This document shows, piece after piece, positions 58,263-64,000 of a stretch of 64,000 nucleotides of DNA. The position numbers were made by a program, and so were the translations under genes. The notes below the pieces were generated by a model. It searched no databases. It was not told the DNA's origin and was given only the letters and a program-made list of their open reading frames with translations. The DNA comes from an uncultured Negativicutes bacterium (lineage in GTDB: Bacteria > Bacillota > Negativicutes > Veillonellales > Megasphaeraceae), in assembly GCA_900752195.1 (NCBI GenBank), contig CAADUJ010000003.1:1-64000 (forward strand), in the 5' to 3' direction. Each line of letters opens with the position of its first letter. Within the stretch, counting starts at the first letter, position 1.

Positions 58263-58643
58263 ATGGCACGACCTCAGCGTTGCCGGTGTGTCTGTTCTCT
58301 GCCGAGCCAAGATACCTTTGCACCTATTGATAGTGCGTGTACAGATACGATCGTCATGACTATTGACGAATACGAAGTAATCAGGCTTATGGATGTAGTC
58401 GGTTTGACACAGGAACAGGCTGCCATTCAAATGAGTGTAGGTCGCACCACGGTTACGGGGATATACGAGTCGGCACGCCATAAAGTGGCTGTCGCTCTCG
58501 TTGAAGGCAAACGACTAGTAATCCAAGGTGGTAAAATCAAGGTGTGTGACCGTGCTGGTTCCTGTGACCGGTGGTGTTGCCGGATACAAGATAAAAATAA
58601 TGGGGACGAAAATCCTTCCCTTTCCGAAAAAAAAGGAGTTTGA
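58263..58643 (+). CDS. DUF134-family helix-turn-helix protein
   Basis: 126 residues. MARPQRCRCVCSLP Cys-rich start, then MTIDEYEVIRLMDVVGLTQEQAAIQMSVGRTTVTGIYESARHKVA (core LTQEQAAIQMSVGRTTV), a sigma-70 region-4-like helix-turn-helix, and a second CDRAGSCDRWCCR cluster. DUF134 proteins are often encoded next to Mrp/NBP35 or dinitrogenase-cofactor-type genes, as here, and may sense Fe-S or metal status. AAAGGAGGGGG precedes ATG 58263. Confidence 0.87.
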   Translation: MARPQRCRCVCSLPSQDTFAPIDSACTDTIVMTIDEYEVIRLMDVVGLTQEQAAIQMSVGRTTVTGIYESARHKVAVALVEGKRLVIQGGKIKVCDRAGSCDRWCCRIQDKNNGDENPSLSEKKGV

Positions 58644-58649
58644 TACACT

Positions 58650-59480
58650 ATGGCAGAATGTAATCACGACTGTTCCAGCTGCGGCAGCAACTGCTCGAGC
58701 CGGACAGAACCACAAAGCTTATTGGCAGCGCCTCATGAAGGCACGCATGTCAAACACGTTATTGCCGTCGTAAGTGGCAAAGGTGGCGTAGGTAAATCCC
58801 TCGTCACGTCTCTCATGGCTGTTCAGATGAATCGGCAAGGCTTTAAAACAGCCGTTCTCGACGCTGATATTACAGGCCCGTCCATTCCTAAGGTGTTCGG
58901 CATCAACGAACGCGCTACAGGCGACCAGAATGGCATCAATCCGGTGGAAACCAAAAAAGGCATCAAAGTTATGTCCATGAACCTCCTCCTGGAAGATGCA
59001 GCTGCGCCTGTCGTATGGCGTGGTCCTGTTATTTCTGGTGCCGTTAAACAGTTCTGGACCGACGTCATGTGGGGTGATATAGATTACATGTTTGTCGATA
59101 TGCCTCCGGGAACTGGCGATGTACCTCTTACGGTATTCCAGAGCTTGCCGATTGAAGGCATCCTCGTCGTCACATCGCCGCAGGAACTCGTATCGATGAT
59201 CGTAGAAAAGGCCTTGCGCATGTCTGAACTCATGAACGTTCCTGTTTTAGGCCTCATTGAAAACATGAGCTACTTTGAATGCCCCCACTGCCACGAAAAA
59301 GCACAGATTTTCGGGCCGAGCCATGTCGATGAATCGGCAGAAAAATATGGCATCAAACATACGGCTAAATTACCGATTGACCCACAATTTGCAGCCCATT
59401 GCGATAAAGGCGATATCGAAAGTTACCAGGTCGACTATCTCGCCAGCACGGCAGATTTCCTGACAAAGACCTTGGGCTGA
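58650..59480 (+). CDS. Mrp/NBP35-family Fe-S cluster carrier ATPase
   Basis: 276 residues. N-terminal cysteine motif CNHDCSSCGSNC as in NBP35, deviant Walker A SGKGGVGKSLVTSL (about 42-55), DADITGPSIP, VDMPPGTGDVPLT, and the C-terminal CxxC pair in YFECPHCHEKA. Binds and delivers [4Fe-4S] clusters. AAAAGGAG precedes ATG 58650; seven bases after the DUF134 gene, with which it forms one unit. Confidence 0.94.
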   Translation: MAECNHDCSSCGSNCSSRTEPQSLLAAPHEGTHVKHVIAVVSGKGGVGKSLVTSLMAVQMNRQGFKTAVLDADITGPSIPKVFGINERATGDQNGINPVETKKGIKVMSMNLLLEDAAAPVVWRGPVISGAVKQFWTDVMWGDIDYMFVDMPPGTGDVPLTVFQSLPIEGILVVTSPQELVSMIVEKALRMSELMNVPVLGLIENMSYFECPHCHEKAQIFGPSHVDESAEKYGIKHTAKLPIDPQFAAHCDKGDIESYQVDYLASTADFLTKTLG

Positions 59481-59503
59481 TCCAAGGATCTATAAATGGC
59501 AAC

Positions 59504-59542
59504 AAAAAAAGATGCTTCCCACGGAGGGAGCATCTTTTTTTT
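59504..59542. terminator. bidirectional terminator after the Mrp gene
   Basis: AAAAAAAGATGCTTCCC (59504-59520) pairs with GGGAGCATCTTTTTTTT (59526-59542). Confidence 0.93.
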
Positions 59543-59549
59543 GTGAAGA

Positions 59550-59963
59550 TTACACGCCTTTATCCATTTCGATGAGGGTATTCATGGTACTCTGCATGAG
59601 AATGACACTGATAATCCCTAGCCCAAACAAGGAAAACAGAAGATAAATGATCGTATCGCTACTTGCAGCGTGAAGGCCTCTGTTACGCTTGGCCATGTTA
59701 AGGGTTTCACCCATCTTATAAACCCAGTAAAATCCATAGATACCAAAGGTAATGAACGAAAAGACAAGAGCCCATATACCCGATGCAGATGTCTTCTGGC
59801 CTGCTAACATGTGAATCTCATTGGTCATTTTGACGAACCAATAGAGGCCGTATATCCCGAATGTAATGATAGATACGATGACAGCAAACACAATGCTGCG
59901 TGTCGACAACGTGGATCCTGTCGCAGTAAAAGGACGGTTGGAAAAATCAGTTGGTGCGGCCAT
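59550..59963 (-). CDS. DUF4234-family membrane protein
   Basis: 137 residues, three spans. A duplicated motif, ITFGIYGLYWFVKM and ITFGIYGFYWVYKM, about 40 residues apart, is the DUF4234 signature. Function unknown. AAAGGAT about ten bases upstream selects ATG 59963 over ATG 59972. Confidence 0.85.
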   Translation of the reverse strand: MAAPTDFSNRPFTATGSTLSTRSIVFAVIVSIITFGIYGLYWFVKMTNEIHMLAGQKTSASGIWALVFSFITFGIYGFYWVYKMGETLNMAKRNRGLHAASSDTIIYLLFSLFGLGIISVILMQSTMNTLIEMDKGV

Positions 59964-60310
59964 GATGATCATCCTTTCTTAGGTTGATGAATATGATTGT
60001 ATCGTATGGAATTTTTCCTGTCAATGCAGAAACCATTTATATTATTGGTATATATTCAACTGTTCCTGCAATGGTACTAAAGGACGGGAGAAAGGAATGG
60101 GAACGACGGGCGTTGCAGCAAAATAACTTTCCTAATATGAGGTGTATATGCGAGCTGTATACATTCGTCATGCAGGACGTGACAAATTTATTTAGAAAAC
60201 TGGCGCTTTTTAGTATGCACATGAGCTGTTTTCGTGTATAATAGAAACCGTATGGGGTCATGCATTGGATGATCCCAAAATTTTGTTGTTAATGAAGGGA
60301 TGTTGAAGCA
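59964..60310 (+). other. purA leader and upstream spacer
   Basis: No credible gene. A TATAAT at 60237-60242 without a clear -35 is the likely purA promoter. The leader has a small hairpin TGGGGTCAT (60253-60261)/ATGATCCCA (60269-60277). An 85-codon frame here has no ribosome site or recognisable protein features. Confidence 0.5.
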
Positions 60311-61594
60311 ATGGCTACAGCAATGGTATTAGGCACCCAATGGGGTGACGAAGGCAAAGGCAAAATCGTTGACTATCTAGCACAAAAGGCTGATGTCGTC
60401 ATTCGTTCACAAGGCGGGAACAATGCAGGGCATACAGTTGTCGTTGACGATAAATCTTTCGCTTTGCGGCTTCTGCCGTCAGGTATCTTATTCAGTGATA
60501 AGACCTGCATCATCGGCAGCGGTGTCGTCGTAAACCCGAAGGTACTCTTAGAAGAACTGGATGGTATGACCGCCAAGGGTGTCAAAGTAAGTACGCTGGA
60601 AATTTCTACGCGAGCTCACGTTATCATGCCCTATCATGTACGCATTGATGAAGAAGATGAAAAGCTGAAAGGCGATGCCAAAATCGGCACGACAAAAAAT
60701 GGTATCGGTCCTTGCTATGCCGACAAGATTAACCGCGTCGGTATCCGCATGGAAGATTTGCTCGACGAACATGTATTTGCAAAAAAATTAAAGGAAAACC
60801 TGAAGCTTAAGAATCGTCTCTTTGAACGATACTATGGTTGTGAAGGCTTTGACTTCGACACGATTTTCAATGAATATATGGGCTATGCCAAACGGCTTCG
60901 TCCTTTCGTAAAGGATACGAACTATTCGGCAAACCTGTACATCAAAGAAGGCCGAAAGGTCCTTTTTGAAGGTGCGCAGGCAACGATGCTCGACATCGAT
61001 CATGGCACGTATCCCTTTGTCACGAGTTCCAACCCGACTGCCGGTGGTGCTTGTACTGGTTCCGGTGTCGGTCCGCGTCGCATGAATAACATCGTCGGCG
61101 TCGTAAAGGCATATACGACACGTGTAGGTGCCGGCCCGTTCCCAGCTGAACAACGTAATGAAGTAGGTAAATACCTCCAGGACAAAGGCCATGAATTTGG
61201 TACCGTTACAGGCCGTCCCCGTCGCTGTGGCTGGCTCGATACGGCTGTTGTCCATTATGCTGCTATGATCAACAGCCTCGATTATCTCGCCATTACCCGT
61301 CTCGATATCCTCGATGAACTGGATTCCATTAAAATCTGTACCGGTTATAAGTACGAAGGTCGCGTATTAGTTGAATATCCGGCTAGCCTGGATATCCTTG
61401 AAAACGTAGAACCTATTTATGAAGAGTTACCAGGCTGGAAGACCGATATTTCCGCGTGCAAGACCTATGAAGAATTGCCGGAAAATGCCCGCCGTTATGT
61501 AGAACGGATTAGCGAACTTGTCGGGGTTCCTCTGGGGATCGTATCAGTCGGTCCGAACCGGAGCCAGACGATTATCTTAAAGACAATCTTCTAA
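60311..61594 (+). CDS. purA: adenylosuccinate synthetase
   Basis: 427 residues. GTQWGDEGKGKIVDYLA with the GTP/IMP site, GGNNAGHTVV, GTTKNGIGPCYADKINR, FEGAQATMLDIDHGTYPFVTSSN (short form GAQATMLDIDHGTYPF) and GPNRSQTI near the end. Makes adenylosuccinate from IMP and aspartate using GTP. AAGGGATG precedes ATG 60311. Single-gene unit. Confidence 0.98.
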   Translation: MATAMVLGTQWGDEGKGKIVDYLAQKADVVIRSQGGNNAGHTVVVDDKSFALRLLPSGILFSDKTCIIGSGVVVNPKVLLEELDGMTAKGVKVSTLEISTRAHVIMPYHVRIDEEDEKLKGDAKIGTTKNGIGPCYADKINRVGIRMEDLLDEHVFAKKLKENLKLKNRLFERYYGCEGFDFDTIFNEYMGYAKRLRPFVKDTNYSANLYIKEGRKVLFEGAQATMLDIDHGTYPFVTSSNPTAGGACTGSGVGPRRMNNIVGVVKAYTTRVGAGPFPAEQRNEVGKYLQDKGHEFGTVTGRPRRCGWLDTAVVHYAAMINSLDYLAITRLDILDELDSIKICTGYKYEGRVLVEYPASLDILENVEPIYEELPGWKTDISACKTYEELPENARRYVERISELVGVPLGIVSVGPNRSQTIILKTIF

Positions 61595-61623
61595 GAAGTA
61601 TAGATGAAACCATAACGAATACG

Positions 61624-61654
61624 CAAAAGAGCTGTGATTCTCACAGCTCTTTTG
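61624..61654. terminator. bidirectional terminator after purA
   Basis: CAAAAGAGCTGTGA-TTC-TCACAGCTCTTTTG, perfect 14-base arms. Confidence 0.94.
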
Positions 61655-61677
61655 TCGTATCTATGCTGTTGTCGCAT

Positions 61678-62328
61678 TTAGTGACAGCCTGAGCAATGAG
61701 CACAGCCGCCAGCACTGCAGGAACTGCCGCCGCCGACGCGGTTCATACCGGAAATAGCAGTAATCGTCTTGCGGGGAACGATCATCCCTGTTTCTGTCAT
61801 GGATAAACCGATTTGGCCACCTAATACGGCTCTGGCAATATCAGCTTGCTGACGCTGCGGGAAATCTTCCATTCCTGGTGACAGGCGCCAGACAATTTTA
61901 TATCCTTCTGGTGCGCCAAAGCCATCGATGTGGCCACACAGCTGGTTGAAGACCTGCTCCGTAGCAACGGTAATGGCCGAGTCCATGATAACGCCTTTAT
62001 GGAATTCTTTCTGTAAGAATAATGCGTCTACTTCATCTTCTACGGCCTTGCCGATAGTCGACGCCATCATGATGACGACTTCTGTTCTGTCCAGATATGA
62101 CTGGACTGTCGCTCCTTCGACATCAAAGGGGTCATTACATAAAATTGTGTGTGTCGACGGTTCGTAATAAAACTGGTAAAATACGCTTTTCGGCGTTGCC
62201 AGTGATACGACGCGGTCACAAATCGTTTCAATATCTTCAGTCGACACGTCTGTAGTACCCCGCTGAGACGCAAGGTCACGGACGCGGTCTGTATCGATAT
62301 GTTTTAACATTCCATCATATACAGGCAT
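61678..62328 (-). CDS. stand-alone methionine-synthase (MetH) reactivation-domain protein
   Basis: 216 residues resembling the AdoMet-binding activation domain of B12-dependent methionine synthase, present as a separate protein in many Firmicutes that have truncated MetH: VVIMMASTIGKAVEDEVDALF, DSAITVATEQVFNQLC, EGYKIVWRLSPGMEDFP (the RxSPG AdoMet region) and LSMTETGMIVPRKTITAISG. The C-terminus ends in a Cys-rich tail (CSAGGCAHCSGCH) that could carry metal. It reactivates cob(II)alamin on MetH. AGAGGATATATT selects ATG 62328; the longer frame to 62463 lacks a site. Note the B12 link with cbiK. Confidence 0.88.
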   Translation of the reverse strand: MPVYDGMLKHIDTDRVRDLASQRGTTDVSTEDIETICDRVVSLATPKSVFYQFYYEPSTHTILCNDPFDVEGATVQSYLDRTEVVIMMASTIGKAVEDEVDALFLQKEFHKGVIMDSAITVATEQVFNQLCGHIDGFGAPEGYKIVWRLSPGMEDFPQRQQADIARAVLGGQIGLSMTETGMIVPRKTITAISGMNRVGGGSSCSAGGCAHCSGCH

Positions 62329-62466
62329 AATATATCCTCTTTTCCCGGGATGACAGCACATCTCGTTTATAGTATGTATATCCATAGCCATTATATCAAG
62401 TTTTTGACGTTTGTCATAGTAAAAATCAAGGTTTAACAAGGTGTAATATTTCTTCCATGGCACTAG

Positions 62467-62497
62467 TTGAGACCCTTTTCCTATGGTATACTATAAT
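62467..62497 (+). promoter_or_regulatory. promoter region of parA-parB
   Basis: TGGTATACT extended -10 at 62484-62492 and an overlapping TATAAT at 62492-62497; TTGAGA at 62467-62472 could be a -35 (19-base spacing to the latter). Confidence 0.5.
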
Positions 62498-62535
62498 ATA
62501 GACTTTGAAGGAAATTGAGAAATGAGGTGACTCCG

Positions 62536-63312
62536 TTGGCACATATCATTGCCGTGACAAACCAGAAGGGCGGCGTTGGCAAAACGACGACGAGTATCAA
62601 TCTTAGCGCCTGCCTGGCTGAGAGCGGCAAACGAACATTATTAATCGACCTCGATCCACAGGGCAATGCCACGAGTGGACTGGGAGTAGATAAAGAAGGG
62701 CTCCAGTGTAACCTATACGATTGCCTCATCGACAAGGTTCCCATGGAAGACGTGGTACAGAAGACAATGGTGAAAAAACTCTTTCTTTTGCCGGCGACCA
62801 TCGATCTGGCTGGGGCGGCAGTCGAACTCGTTTCGATGGATCATAGGGAGCAGGCTTTGAAAAGATCCTTATCTGCTTATCTTTCTACCGTCCAAAAGGC
62901 GTATGATTTCATTCTCATCGATTGCCCGCCTTCACTAGGACTCTTGACGATAAATGCCCTCGTGGCAGCTGATCACATATTGATTCCCGTACAGTGTGAA
63001 TTTTATGCTCTCGAAGGACTGGCTCAGCTCATGCAGACAGTCAATTTGGTCCGCGATAGTTTAAATTCGGATTTGAGACTGTTAGGTCTGCTCCTTACGA
63101 TGTATGACGGCAGAACAAATTTATCCCTTCAGGTAACGGAAGAGGTAAAGAAATATTTCAGCGGTCAGGTGTTTCATACCATCATTCCCCGTAATGTCCG
63201 TTTAGGAGAAGCGCCGAGCCACGGAGAACCGATTACGACGTATGATCCCCATTCCCGGGGTGCAGAAGTCTATAAAAAATTAGCCAGAGAGGTGATTCGC
63301 CGTGTCGACTAA
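62536..63312 (+). CDS. parA: chromosome-partition ATPase ParA (Soj)
   Basis: 258 residues. Deviant Walker A TNQKGGVGKTTTSINL near the start, LLIDLDPQGNATSGLG and DFILIDCPPSLGLLTINAL. Works with ParB-parS to move and separate origins and, in Bacillus, influences DnaA. The start is TTG 62536 with GAGGTGA six bases upstream; the frame is open to a TTG at 62515 without a ribosome site. It overlaps parB by 11 bases. Confidence 0.95.
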   Translation: MAHIIAVTNQKGGVGKTTTSINLSACLAESGKRTLLIDLDPQGNATSGLGVDKEGLQCNLYDCLIDKVPMEDVVQKTMVKKLFLLPATIDLAGAAVELVSMDHREQALKRSLSAYLSTVQKAYDFILIDCPPSLGLLTINALVAADHILIPVQCEFYALEGLAQLMQTVNLVRDSLNSDLRLLGLLLTMYDGRTNLSLQVTEEVKKYFSGQVFHTIIPRNVRLGEAPSHGEPITTYDPHSRGAEVYKKLAREVIRRVD

Positions 63313-64000
63313 AAAATTGGGACTCGGCAGCAATTCAAAATTAGGAAACCGCCTTGGCTCGTTGGGCTTGCGGGAAAAAAAGATTGATGAAGCCGATAAA
63401 AAAGAGGCCCTTTCCCAAAAGGGAACTATGGAACTCGACATAGGCCTCATCGTTCCCAATCCACATCAGCCACGGCAATCCTTTTCAGAAGAAAGCCTCC
63501 AGGAATTAGCCCAGTCTATCTGCCAGTACGGCATGGTCCAGCCCCTTTTGGTCCAACGGAATGACGACGGTACGTATGTGCTCGTCGCCGGAGAACGGCG
63601 TCTCAGGGCGGCCAGGCTGGCCGGTTTAAAGGCAGTTCCCGCCATTGAGCGAGACTATGCACCGCAGGAAGCGGCGGAAATTGCCTTGATTGAAAACCTG
63701 CAGCGCGAGGATCTCAATGCTATTGAAGAAGCCACGGCGTATGAAACGCTGATAGAAGAATTTTCTCTGACTCAGGAGGCCGTATCCAAGAAGGTCGGAA
63801 AAAGTCGCCCTCATATCGCCAACATGATGCGCCTTTTGAAATTAGAGCCAGAAGTGCAACAACTCCTACGTGATGGCAGTCTCTCCATGGGCCAGGCACG
63901 GCCGTTACTGCAACTCACTCAGCGGGATATGCAGCTTATGGCAGCCCGGCGAATCGTCAAGGATGGCTTTTCGGCTAGACAGTGTGAAAGCCTCGTAAAG
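63302..64000 (+). CDS. parB: chromosome-partition protein ParB (Spo0J), 3' end outside the window
   Basis: First 233 codons, open to the window end. GTG start at 63302 overlaps the end of parA, with AGAGAGGTGA upstream. N-terminal Arg/Lys-rich ParA-interacting stretch (LGLGSNSKLGNRLGSLG), ParB/Srx CTPase motifs PNPHQPRQSF, VAGERRLRAARLAG (GERR) and IENLQREDLNAIEEA, then the helix-turn-helix LTQEAVSKKVGKSRPHIANMMRLLKL that reads parS. It should bind the two perfect parS sites in this window, load and slide using CTP. Confidence 0.95.
   Translation, partial: MSTKKLGLGSNSKLGNRLGSLGLREKKIDEADKKEALSQKGTMELDIGLIVPNPHQPRQSFSEESLQELAQSICQYGMVQPLLVQRNDDGTYVLVAGERRLRAARLAGLKAVPAIERDYAPQEAAEIALIENLQREDLNAIEEATAYETLIEEFSLTQEAVSKKVGKSRPHIANMMRLLKLEPEVQQLLRDGSLSMGQARPLLQLTQRDMQLMAARRIVKDGFSARQCESLVK

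Noticed and set aside
59984..60241. 85-codon open frame before purA
   Set aside because: No Shine-Dalgarno, ends within the predicted purA promoter, no recognisable domain.
1..64000. CRISPR arrays, tRNA/rRNA genes, IS elements or prophage
   Set aside because: No regularly spaced repeats, no cloverleaf or rRNA stretches, and no transposase, integrase or phage genes were seen.

Overview
This is a replication-origin window from an anaerobic, low-to-mid GC, two-membrane Firmicute. The likeliest lineage is Negativicutes/Veillonellales, close to Megasphaera; this is inferred from gene content, because there is no rRNA gene to check. The evidence is a Firmicutes-type rpmH-dnaA-dnaN-S4-recF-dciA-remB-gyrB origin block, a periplasmic OmpH/Skp-type chaperone that implies an outer membrane, pyruvate:ferredoxin oxidoreductase, and leftover sporulation-family genes (GerW/DUF2953).

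Layout. 0-10 kb: a CNNM/HlyC-type membrane protein, then leftward genes gyrB, remB, dciA, recF, S4 protein, dnaN and dnaA, with a secreted protein at the operon end. DnaA boxes lie on both sides of dnaA (8.16-8.36 kb and 10.02-10.21 kb), so oriC is bipartite. 10.4-17.9 kb: rightward rpmH, rnpA, yidD, yidC, jag, mnmE, mnmG, rsmG and a catalytically degenerate D,D-carboxypeptidase. 17.9-19.4 kb: a ZTP-type riboswitch and an OFA-family transporter. 19.5-25.3 kb: fructose PTS (fruR-fruK-fruA) with ptsH and ptsI; the HPr carries Lys at position 46. 25.4-26.7 kb: a cobalamin riboswitch and an exported CbiK.

26.7-42 kb is an accessory catabolic region, largely transcribed against replication: LysR, KdgT-like permease, RraA/HMG-aldolase-like enzyme, aconitase-superfamily large and small subunits plus a second divergent large subunit, a divergent PrpR-type regulator with a wrecked AAA+ domain, a class III CoA-transferase, PFOR, a second LysR and malic enzyme. 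Together they suggest import of a 4-hydroxy-2-oxo acid or related branched di/tricarboxylate, dehydration/hydration, retro-aldol cleavage to pyruvate, and oxidation to acetyl-CoA.

42-46.7 kb: an orphan amino-acid-binding lipoprotein, an SSS symporter, and a BASS transporter plus panC behind a structured leader with a terminator. 46.9-54.7 kb: a copper/metal-stress island with a Met/His-rich membrane protein, a two-component system with a Met/His-rich sensor loop, CopA with C-terminal HMA domains, and CsoR with operators in its promoter. Two perfect parS sites lie in this island. 54.9-64 kb: OmpH-like chaperone, GerW/DUF2953 pair, old-yellow-enzyme homologue, DUF134-Mrp pair, DUF4234 protein, purA, a stand-alone MetH reactivation domain, parA and the first 233 codons of parB.

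No tRNA, rRNA, CRISPR array, IS element or prophage was recognised.
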